NCBI RefSeq assembly: GCF_000424985.1
Contig: NZ_AUKX01000033.1
Location: 1-64,000 of the forward strand
Reading direction: 5' to 3'
DNA: 64,000 nucleotides
Source: Arenibacter latericius DSM 15913
GTDB taxonomy: Bacteria; Bacteroidota; Bacteroidia; Flavobacteriales; Flavobacteriaceae
Position 1 is the first letter of the stretch; every line of letters starts with the position of its first letter. Shown piece by piece: positions 25,601-32,285 of this stretch. Both the position numbers and the translations under genes were made by a program. The notes under the pieces are model-generated. The model saw only the letters and a program-made list of their open reading frames with translations, made no database searches and had not been told where the DNA came from.

Positions 25601-25693
25601 ACCGCTATCGTCGGTAACCTTACCTTTTATGCTTTGTCCATGTCCAACGATGGAGCATAGCATAATACATGCAAGCATTAATTTTAATTTCAT
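22664..25693 (-). CDS. SusC/RagA-family TonB-linked outer-membrane protein
   Basis: This 1009-residue protein has a signal peptide (MLACIMLCSIVGHGQ), a CarboxypepD-like domain (GKVTDDSGVPLPGVTVLVVG), a TonB-box region LDEVVVTAFGNESKK, a plug (LRGG-type ILIRGGTSITGNNQPLFVVDG) and a 22-strand barrel ending in GLKFTF. It forms the active transport channel with the adjacent SusD-like lipoprotein. The order susC-susD on the minus strand is standard. No clear TAnnTTTG box or regulator is found in its 5' region, so its substrate and control are unknown. Confidence 0.95.
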   Translation of the reverse strand: MKLKLMLACIMLCSIVGHGQSIKGKVTDDSGVPLPGVTVLVVGTTTGTTTDFDGFYTINAKEGDNLLFSYLGMQPRTISVGSQTTLNVTLKEDTTSLDEVVVTAFGNESKKKSLTNAVQAINAEQLLEGNQNNMVNGLQGKISGVTVVNSGGAPGASSVILIRGGTSITGNNQPLFVVDGIPIDNSTSSSLIVASTNRASDINPEDIESISVLKGPTAAALYGIQASEGAVIITTKKGKAGVSKVSYSGSISADNVLGTPEVQTTYGQGMQIGTDSSFTYDPESEFSWGEPIASGSPLFNNLKDIYQTAITQNHNVSYSNGNEKGNMYFSIGDISQEGVIESTSYDKTSFKVNLNSNIRKNLTLGVSGNYIDTQTASTRQGNATGGSFRSLLAYPSNVNAKDYSNADGSQKQFFLDQQFDNPYWSINNSPNTDQVKRLLGVISLNYKFLEDFNLSYKLGIDTYSEFNKKVIGDGSLIENQDKGSISQFEKDHSSLTSNFILRYNKEVSTDFTIDAMAGNSVEELDVRTTYSSGRGFQAPGIYSIGNILIENQQINEIITKKRIVGVFGELQFAWKDAIFLTATGRNDWSSTLPKDKRSFFYPSVGTSAVLTDLIDNLKTDNGLNYLKLRATWARVGKDAPIGALESSLGTNINGLASSAYTWNGVNVGNPNLAPEFTNSLEIGADMRFLGNRMSLDLSYYKNKSENQILRDIRVPPTTGTFYATLNGGTIENSGVEALLTTRIMDSNNGFSWGMDFNFGMNKSKVLDLPGFLSEVYLSDSWTFRNSAAGAAILDGSLFGLRGKRPQLNDNGEVVVNSNGYPILTDDTYTNVNRLPDWSLGITNSVGYKNLKLSFLLDIVQGQNIYNATESALAYYGLSTNTLDRGQTTTITGVTVDRNPNQVPILKNQNYFQNYYSANSENFIEDGSFARLRYVTLSYNFPKNILERISINSLQVYATGRNLFTISDYSGIDPEINTFGAGISGAGSMYIDNLGTPSTRGFDLGLKFTF

Positions 25694-26114
25694 AATTGGT
25701 TTAGTTGATTTATTTAATACAAGTATATTAAAATTTGTCCATACGATTCACTTAGAACAAGTAGTAAATTTTATTGAAATTAAATGCGAATGTGCTGGTG
25801 TTGATGGTAAAGTTCTGGTTTTCAGGATGGTTATGTCTTCAATAAAAGAGTGTTAGGTGGTATGGTATTAGATTAAGTGGCTGATAATAAAGTTAAAAGG
25901 AGAGAGAGTAGGTTTAGGAGCGTTCTAATATGAGGAAGGGCAGTATAAGTTTGTTTCTTTAACTGCAGTAGAAATCACGCTTAAAGTTGATTACTCAATA
26001 ATTTATCAGGGTGATCATACTAATCCGTTCTGGGCCTCCTATTCCGGTGTGGACGTGATTACCCAAGGTAGTTGCTATAAATGCGCGGGTTGCGTTGACT
26101 AAGAGAAGTATTAA
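25694..26114. other. Intergenic region with possible coding remnant
   Basis: About 420 bases between two SusC/SusD pairs. On the plus strand a frame without an ATG stays open from 25929 to the TAA at 26100-26102 and reads protein-like (for example TNPFWASYSGVDVITQG, then SCYKCAGCVD). This may be the 3' remnant of a lost gene. Nothing else is evident. Confidence 0.3.
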
Positions 26115-26147
26115 ACAAAAAAAAGGAGGGGTTGATTCCCCTCCTTT
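26115..26147 (-). terminator. Terminator of the second SusC/SusD operon
   Basis: AAAGGAGGGG (26122-26131) pairs with CCCCTCCTTT (26138-26147). On the minus strand the stem is followed by a T run. It lies about 40 bases past the susD stop. Confidence 0.88.
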
Positions 26148-26186
26148 AATTAAAAAAAACAACTAAACTAATTAACTAATACTAAC

Positions 26187-27692
26187 TTAATTATACCCAG
26201 GCGTTTGTTCCAACAATGGGTTTCTTCCGATCATATCCGTGGTAATAGGCAATACCATTTTGTATTCATCCCCAGGGCTTAAGAATTCAATATTGTCCAG
26301 TACATAATTGGTACCAGCCCTTCTTAGGTCCCACCATCTTTTACCTTCTCCAATAAACTCTTTATAGCGCTCATTAAGTATGGCATTGGTATTGTCTGTC
26401 TCGGAACCGTTGGTATAACCGTGGGTAAGAACATCATAATTATCCCCGTAGGCTCTCTCACGAATTTCGTTTATTTCGCCTGATGGATCTTCGCCCAAAA
26501 GGTTTTTGGCTTCAGCCAAAAGCAACAACACATCTGCATATCTATAAATTGGCACGTCATTCTCAAAGATTCTTTCGGAACCAACGATAGGACCAAGAAA
26601 TTTATTGAATACAGAGCCAAAATAGGCAGACTCGTCATAGGTAGGATATCCCGTTCCCCCGTTGTCGTCCGTGTATAACCTAATAAAAGTGGCATCCTTA
26701 CGGCTATCGTCATTGTCATCCAATAAAAGGATGGTTTTTTCGGACTGCCCGTAACGGTTGGCGCCATCGATTACAAAAGTTTCCATGGAATCCCCGTTAT
26801 CATTAAAAGTAGGGTTGATTTCCGTACTTCTACCGGTATGGCTATTGTAAAAGTTTTCAGCTTCGTCTTGCTTATAATCCAGAGCAAAAATAAACTCGAT
26901 GTTATCTTCATTGTCAACTCCCCATAAATCTTCAATACTAGGAGCTAAGTCCACACCAAGTGAGGCAATCTGCTCCAAAGCAGTTTTAGCCTCTGTAAAA
27001 TCGGCATTGCCGCCACCAAGTAAGTTTCCGGACCAGATGTAAACATCACCTTTAAGGGCCAAGGTTGCCGCTTTGGACCAATAGGACCTACTGCCCTCAA
27101 AAAAACTGTTGTCAGATCCAAAAGCACTCAAAGAGGCTGTTATGTCCGACTTGATCAAGTCCATTACCGCACTTTGTGGAGATCTTTCCCTAGCTAAGGA
27201 CGCAGGATCTACAACACCTAATGGTTCCAATGTAATTGGAACATCGCCCCATGTCTTCAATAAAGTGTAGTAATACAAGGCACGTAATCCGTAAGCTTGA
27301 CCTAACATATGGGTTTTGTCACCTTCATTAATGAAATCAATATTGGGTACATTTACCAAGAAATCGTTCAATCTATGGATTCTGGTATATAATCCTGCCC
27401 AACCTCCAAAAGGGGCCGTCGCTACCGTAATATCCGATCTGATCAAAGACTCGTTAAAAGGTGATTCAAAAGCTCTTCCGCCCCATATATCACTTCTAAT
27501 TTCTCCCAATAACCATAGGTTTTGGGCGGAAGATCTTAAGTTTCCGTACAAGCCCGAATGGGCGGTTCTTGCTCCAACTTCTGAATCCCAGAAACCTTGT
27601 GCCGTTAATTCACTGGGACTGGTCAGCTCCAATTCGCTCTCACATGCCCCTAAGGCAAATGAAACTATTAATATGTATATGTATTTTTTCAT
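26187..27692 (-). CDS. SusD/RagB-like lipoprotein, probable sialate uptake
   Basis: This 501-residue protein has a lipoprotein signal (IVSFALGACESE, Cys17), then the RagB/SusD pattern: SPSELTAQGFWDSEVGARTA, the TPR segment MLGQAYGLRALYYYTLLKTW, and the C-terminal SusD block IPIYRYADVLLLLAEAKNLL-like (VPIYRYADVLLLLAEAKN) and NERYKEFIGEGKRWWDLRR. It follows its SusC by 11 bases. Because the operon's promoter region carries the same operator as nanA and the epimerase, it is predicted to bind sialic acid or a sialo-oligosaccharide, like NanU of Tannerella and Bacteroides. That assignment is by context only. Confidence 0.92.
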   Translation of the reverse strand: MKKYIYILIVSFALGACESELELTSPSELTAQGFWDSEVGARTAHSGLYGNLRSSAQNLWLLGEIRSDIWGGRAFESPFNESLIRSDITVATAPFGGWAGLYTRIHRLNDFLVNVPNIDFINEGDKTHMLGQAYGLRALYYYTLLKTWGDVPITLEPLGVVDPASLARERSPQSAVMDLIKSDITASLSAFGSDNSFFEGSRSYWSKAATLALKGDVYIWSGNLLGGGNADFTEAKTALEQIASLGVDLAPSIEDLWGVDNEDNIEFIFALDYKQDEAENFYNSHTGRSTEINPTFNDNGDSMETFVIDGANRYGQSEKTILLLDDNDDSRKDATFIRLYTDDNGGTGYPTYDESAYFGSVFNKFLGPIVGSERIFENDVPIYRYADVLLLLAEAKNLLGEDPSGEINEIRERAYGDNYDVLTHGYTNGSETDNTNAILNERYKEFIGEGKRWWDLRRAGTNYVLDNIEFLSPGDEYKMVLPITTDMIGRNPLLEQTPGYN

Positions 27693-27703
27693 TTTATTAA
27701 AAT

Positions 27704-30700
27704 TTAAAATGTTAAGTTAAGTCCAATTGTAACAGTTCTTGGTACTGGGAAGGCTCCATATTGTATACCTCCTACTTCTGGAGTTTCCCCAGTATAGCTC
27801 TTAAAGTAATGTAGGTTGCTTCCTGTAACAAAAATGTTCAGTCTTTTAATAACATCCTTAAAATATTCTGAAGGAACGTCATAACTTAGGGTTACCTCCC
27901 TTAAAGCGAAGTAATCCCCCTTCTCCCAGAACTGGGCATTTCCAGCGTTTAATAAACTGGAACTATCGTCATATTCTCGTCCTTCACCACCTCTCCAAAC
28001 ATTCTTTGTTCCGTTTACAAATACAAAACGTGGCCATTCGGTGTCTGTATTATTGGGTGTCCAAGAATCCAACACTTCTGTTGGTTGGTTTAGGTTACCC
28101 TGTGTTTGACCATAACCTTTGTTTCTAATATGGTTCCATATTAAATGTCCTGTCGCAAAATCCGTTTTTACAAACAGGTTGAAGTTCTTGTACCTTAAAC
28201 TAGTTGTTAAACCCCCAAGAAAATCCGGGGTAATTCGTCCAATAGCCTTTCGGTCCAGGCTATTGATAACGCCATCGCCATTTTGGTCCTTCCATTTTAC
28301 ATCTCCGGCAAAGTGCTTAAACTTGTCCCCAGGTAAAAAGGTATCCTCAATGCCTGCATCTGCATCTGCATCTGCTTGATCGGTATAAATACGTTCTTGT
28401 TCATAGGCAAAAACAAGGTCGTTCCCTACGCGTTGTCCTTCCTGTAGACCCCCAACCCATTCTTCTTGACCAGTTTTTGCATTCCAGATCAATTGTCCGT
28501 TCTGCCTATTTAAATCATTGGCATTTTCAGGAAGCTTTATCACATAATTCTTATTGGAAGTAATGGTTGCCCCAACATTCCAAGTCAAATCTTCGTTCTT
28601 GATAATATCGCCGTTCAGCTGCAATTCAAAACCTTTGTTCCTTATTGTACCGTTGTTGGTCAATATACTGCTAAACCCAGTATAATAAGGTAAGGTAAGA
28701 TCGGCTAACTTGTCTTTAATGTCCCTTGAGTAGACATCGGTTATTATTGTAAGTCGGTCATTAAAGAACGAGATATCCAGACCGGCATTAAGGGTGGTCG
28801 ATTTTTCCCACTTTAGGTCCAATGTAGGCAATAGGGAGTTTGCATAACCAGTTTGTCCACTATAAATACCTTGACTACCATAAGCGCCAAAAACCCCATA
28901 ATTAACAGGTACATTAAAACCTCGTATGTCCTGTGTACCTCCCAAAACTTCCTCATTACCATTGACACCATAGCTCAATCTTGGTTTTATCCTAGAAATG
29001 GTATTGCTGATTTCAGAATCAGAAAAGAAACTCTCATTATGCAAGTTCCAACCAAGGGATACACCTGGAAAAAAACCGGTTTTATTGTTCCCCAATCTGG
29101 ACGACCCGTCATTTCTAAAGGTAAAGCTAAATAAATATTTATAGTCAAAATCGTATAATAATCTACCAAATGCGGATGAAATTACATACTCAGTTTCAAA
29201 GCTAAAAGGAACACCATCGGCTTCTGCGCCTTCGCTCAAGGTAGGAATTAAATCTGAAGGAGAATTTCTTGTTCCCGCAAAAGTAGTGTAGAAATTATTT
29301 TTAAAATACTCCGCACCGATCAGTGCATTGAAATTATGTTTATCAAAACGCTTTGTATAATTTAGGGTTCCGGTCAATTGATTTCTCAAAGTCCTTTCTA
29401 AACTCACTGAAGCCTCCCTAGTAGTTCTTAATGGGCCTGTAGTACTTCCCGTCCTATACGCTTTATTGAAGCTTTCGTCATGATTGTTAATGGTGAAATG
29501 GCTTCCATTTACGGCGAGGATTAAATTATCCAATATATTCCAGTCTAATCCAACAGATGCAGATAAACGCTGCTCTAGATTTTTTCTGATAAACTTATCT
29601 TGGAAGTAAAGAGGGTTACCAAATCCTTGGTTTTGTCCAACAGTATAAGTGTTAGAGAAGGTACCGTCAGGATTATTGTCATAAGTTCTAGAAGTAGGTG
29701 CTTGACTTTGGAATCTTCTAAATACAGTATCATCACCTCCTAAAGGACTCCTACTTAAATTAGAATGAGAGTATAGTACATTAGAGTTGACTTTTATTTT
29801 GTCTGAAATTCTATAAGATCCAGAAAATTTACCAGAATACCTTTTAAATCCAGAGCCTAATGCCAATCCATCGTTATCTAAGTATCCTAAACCTAAATAG
29901 TAAGATCCTTTTTCGTTACCTCCGTCAAAAGATAGGTAATGATCTTTAGAGGCACTTGTTTGATAAATACGATCGCCAACAGTTTTGTTATCGTAAAACA
30001 ATATTTGTTGAGATGGGTTTAAAACATCTGGTATAGCATTCCATCCAGGCTGGTTTAATAAATACTGGTTGTCTGCGTTTAGCAATTGTGTGGTAAATGG
30101 GGAGTCAATAGTGTTTCCTCCAGTACCCATTGCGTTGGCTCCATCCAAAAATGCGCCAAAAGATCCAGGATTGTTAATTGCTTCTCTGTACCAAGCAATT
30201 GATTGTCTGTTGTAGTTAATGAAATCTGCTGCACCAATATACTTTTGGTCGTTTCTTTCCTCGTTCATACTATACTTATACTTATAGTTGATAGAGGATT
30301 TTCCAACTTTACCTGTTTTAGTGGTAACCAAGATAACGCCATTAGCAGATCTTGCACCATATATTGCTGTCGCTGCAGCATCTTTTAAAACTTCAATAGA
30401 CTCAATATCGTCCGAGTTTAAGGCGTAAAACGATCCGGGAATTCCGTCAATTAATACTAAAGGTGAACCTGTCCCATCAAAATTAGTTCCTCCACGTAAG
30501 ACGATTTGCGGAGTAGAACCAGGCTGACCAGTGGTATTTGTAACCCTTAAACCTGCGATAGTTCCTTGTAATGCTGTAGCGGCATTAGACCTAGTGGAGC
30601 TCTCTAAAATTTTGGTGTCTAATTTAGAAACCGAAGTGGTTAAGGTGGCCCTAGTTTGCGAACCGTAACCGGTTACAACAACCTCGTCTAATAAGGCTGA

Positions 30701-31003
30701 GTCTTCCTGTAGTACAACATCTATGGTGTTTTGGATGCCTACTGGAATACTTTGAGTTGTAAATCCAATATAGCTAAACACCAAAATAGCACCCTCGCTA
30801 GCTTGAATGCTGTAATTTCCGTCAAAGTCTGACTGAGTACCTGTTGTGGTGCCCTTGACTAAGACGTTAGCCCCAGGTAGAGGCTGCCCACTGCCATCGG
30901 AAATAGTTCCGCTGACTGTTTTTTCCTGTGCATACAAACCGCCCATAAATAGAAAGGCAGATAGTGCGAGCACATACTTCAAAAGTTTGTTTTTGTGTAT
31001 CAT
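27704..31003 (-). CDS. SusC/RagA-family TonB-linked transporter, probable sialate uptake
   Basis: This 1099-residue outer-membrane receptor has a signal peptide (YVLALSAFLFMGGLYAQE), a CarboxypepD-like domain (GTISDGSGQPLPGANVLVKG), TonB-box region LDEVVVTGYGSQTRA, a plug (IVLRGGTNFDGTGSP) and a barrel ending IGLNLTF. An EF-hand-like DQNGDGVINSLDRKAIG, usual in SusC proteins, occurs near the C-terminus, and an in-frame GCATCT-type hexamer repeat (28355-28375) encodes an Asp-Ala run. The gene diverges from nanA across 333 bases, and a 15-bp operator (31015-31029) lies 11 bases before its start. This links it to the nan regulon (NanO-like role), which is inferred. Confidence 0.95.
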   Translation of the reverse strand: MIHKNKLLKYVLALSAFLFMGGLYAQEKTVSGTISDGSGQPLPGANVLVKGTTTGTQSDFDGNYSIQASEGAILVFSYIGFTTQSIPVGIQNTIDVVLQEDSALLDEVVVTGYGSQTRATLTTSVSKLDTKILESSTRSNAATALQGTIAGLRVTNTTGQPGSTPQIVLRGGTNFDGTGSPLVLIDGIPGSFYALNSDDIESIEVLKDAAATAIYGARSANGVILVTTKTGKVGKSSINYKYKYSMNEERNDQKYIGAADFINYNRQSIAWYREAINNPGSFGAFLDGANAMGTGGNTIDSPFTTQLLNADNQYLLNQPGWNAIPDVLNPSQQILFYDNKTVGDRIYQTSASKDHYLSFDGGNEKGSYYLGLGYLDNDGLALGSGFKRYSGKFSGSYRISDKIKVNSNVLYSHSNLSRSPLGGDDTVFRRFQSQAPTSRTYDNNPDGTFSNTYTVGQNQGFGNPLYFQDKFIRKNLEQRLSASVGLDWNILDNLILAVNGSHFTINNHDESFNKAYRTGSTTGPLRTTREASVSLERTLRNQLTGTLNYTKRFDKHNFNALIGAEYFKNNFYTTFAGTRNSPSDLIPTLSEGAEADGVPFSFETEYVISSAFGRLLYDFDYKYLFSFTFRNDGSSRLGNNKTGFFPGVSLGWNLHNESFFSDSEISNTISRIKPRLSYGVNGNEEVLGGTQDIRGFNVPVNYGVFGAYGSQGIYSGQTGYANSLLPTLDLKWEKSTTLNAGLDISFFNDRLTIITDVYSRDIKDKLADLTLPYYTGFSSILTNNGTIRNKGFELQLNGDIIKNEDLTWNVGATITSNKNYVIKLPENANDLNRQNGQLIWNAKTGQEEWVGGLQEGQRVGNDLVFAYEQERIYTDQADADADAGIEDTFLPGDKFKHFAGDVKWKDQNGDGVINSLDRKAIGRITPDFLGGLTTSLRYKNFNLFVKTDFATGHLIWNHIRNKGYGQTQGNLNQPTEVLDSWTPNNTDTEWPRFVFVNGTKNVWRGGEGREYDDSSSLLNAGNAQFWEKGDYFALREVTLSYDVPSEYFKDVIKRLNIFVTGSNLHYFKSYTGETPEVGGIQYGAFPVPRTVTIGLNLTF

Positions 31004-31014
31004 TTTGTTAGTTC

Positions 31015-31029
31015 TTATGTATTACATAA
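31015..31029. promoter_or_regulatory. Operator copy 1 (susC side)
   Basis: TTATGT-ATT-ACATAA is a perfect 6+6 inverted repeat with a 3-base centre. It lies in the leader of the minus-strand susC gene, 11 bases upstream of its ATG. Three further copies precede nanA, the epimerase and the mutarotase-symporter. Binding by the FCD-GntR regulator at 39262-39981 is predicted. Confidence 0.72.
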
Positions 31030-31275
31030 TGCAATAATATCGAAAATATAAACATTAACAAAACTTTTTGATTTATTTCTAAGGGGTGAATTTTGAGATT
31101 TAAGGGGTAATTATTAGTCAAGTTTGTTAATATCTTATTTTAGTTAGTTGTTTTTTAATATTACTTTAATCTAATCTCAGATTGAGAATAATCTGGTTTA
31201 GCATTGTATCATTGGGGATTGTTGGGTTTAGAGGTTTTGGGATAAATAATTTCTATATTTCCGAAATAATATATA

Positions 31276-31306
31276 TTGTACAGCTCAAAATCTTTAATTA
31301 AGTTTG
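31276..31306 (+). promoter_or_regulatory. Promoter of the nanA operon
   Basis: TTG (31276-31278) and TAAGTTTG (31299-31306) match the Bacteroidota -33/-7 consensus with a 20-base gap. The operator at 31309-31323 begins 3 bases beyond the -7 box and would cover the transcription start, implying repression. Confidence 0.72.
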
Positions 31307-31308
31307 TA

Positions 31309-31323
31309 TTATGTATAACATAA
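31309..31323. promoter_or_regulatory. Operator copy 2 (nanA)
   Basis: TTATGT-ATA-ACATAA, a perfect inverted repeat directly downstream of the nanA -7 box. It is embedded in a longer string shared with the epimerase promoter (GTATTATGTATAACATAA, 31306-31323). Confidence 0.78.
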
Positions 31324-31336
31324 TTGAAAAATAGAT

Positions 31337-32239
31337 ATGAAAGGACTTATAGCAGCGACCTATGCACCAATGCACCAGGATTCTTCGCTTAATTTGGGGA
31401 TTATTCCACAGTATGCGGAATTCTTAATTGGTAATGGGGTTAAAGGCGCATTTATAAACGGATCTACAGGGGACTTCGCTTCACTGTCCGTTGCTGAAAG
31501 GAAAGAAATTACCACGGCATGGGGTGAAATTAAATCGACTGATCTTTTTGTTATAGATCATGTAGGGCATACCAGTTTAAAAGAAGCAAAGGAATTAGCT
31601 AAACACGCTGCAGATAAGGTAGATGGTATTGCTGCTCTTGCACCTTATTACTTTAGATTGTCTGATATTAATAAGTTGGTAGAATATTGTAAAGAGATAG
31701 CCGCTTGCGCTCCTAATATTCCTTTCTATTACTACCATATTCCTGTGCTAACAGGAGCAAATTTCAATATGGCAGAATTCTTAGAACTCGCTACCCCACA
31801 GATTCCAAACCTTGCCGGCATTAAGTTTACTAACAATAATCTTATAGATTATAAGTATTCCAAAGAATTTAACAATGGCTCTGCTAATATCCTTTTTGGG
31901 TTCGATGAAATATTGCTTTCTAGCTTGCCTTTTGGTGCAGATGGATGGGTAGGTAGTACTTATAATCATTTGGCGCCATTATACTTAGCTGTTATTGAAG
32001 CTTTTAATAACAACGATCATGAGTTGGCCGCAGATCTTCAACAGAAATCCATGAAATTTGTGGATACATTAAATGCTAAAGGCGGATTTAACGGTGCTGC
32101 AAAATCGTTTATGAAAGCATTAGGTCTAGATCTTGGTCCAAGTAGATTTCCACATGTTACGCTTACCGATTCACAGATAGAGGAGGCAAAGGCTGAATTA
32201 GATGCATTGGGAGTTACGTCTTATTTAGGTAAGATTTAA
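31337..32239 (+). CDS. nanA: N-acetylneuraminate lyase
   Basis: This 300-residue class I aldolase of the DHDPS/NAL family cleaves N-acetylneuraminate to ManNAc and pyruvate in the cytoplasm. It shows the GxxGE-type loop as FINGSTGDFASLS (residues 40-51), the catalytic Tyr in PFYYYHIPVLTG (near 132-133) and the Schiff-base K163 in NLAGIKFTNNN; the IKFTN context is the sialate-lyase form rather than the DHDPS form. It leads an operon of six genes on the plus strand that encode esterases, a hexosaminidase, a creatininase-like enzyme and sialidase, and shares an operator with the rest of the regulon. A strong promoter precedes it. Confidence 0.93.
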   Translation: MKGLIAATYAPMHQDSSLNLGIIPQYAEFLIGNGVKGAFINGSTGDFASLSVAERKEITTAWGEIKSTDLFVIDHVGHTSLKEAKELAKHAADKVDGIAALAPYYFRLSDINKLVEYCKEIAACAPNIPFYYYHIPVLTGANFNMAEFLELATPQIPNLAGIKFTNNNLIDYKYSKEFNNGSANILFGFDEILLSSLPFGADGWVGSTYNHLAPLYLAVIEAFNNNDHELAADLQQKSMKFVDTLNAKGGFNGAAKSFMKALGLDLGPSRFPHVTLTDSQIEEAKAELDALGVTSYLGKI

Positions 32240-32285
32240 AGGGATACAAGCCTTAAGCGAGTTTATTGTTCGCTCCCTGTGGAAG

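Larger units (their letters stand above)
31004..31336. other. Divergent control region between susC and nanA
   Basis: 333 bases. It contains two copies of the 15-bp operator, one at each end, the nanA promoter, and a pair of AAGGGGT direct repeats (31081-31087 and 31102-31108, 21 bases apart) that could bind a second regulator. No gene is seen. Confidence 0.6.

Noticed and set aside
21156-25693. First SusC/SusD pair as part of the sialate regulon
   Set aside because: No TTATGT-N3-ACATAA site is present upstream, and a separate intergenic region and terminator divide it from the nan locus.
25548-25856. 102-residue plus-strand frame across the 5' end of the first susC
   Set aside because: Most of it is antisense to the SusC signal and CarboxypepD-like region, with no independent support.
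28355-28375. Hexamer repeat (TGCATC, about 3.5 copies) in susC as a phase-variation tract
   Set aside because: The unit is six bases, so length changes stay in frame, and it has too few copies. It simply encodes an Asp-Ala run.
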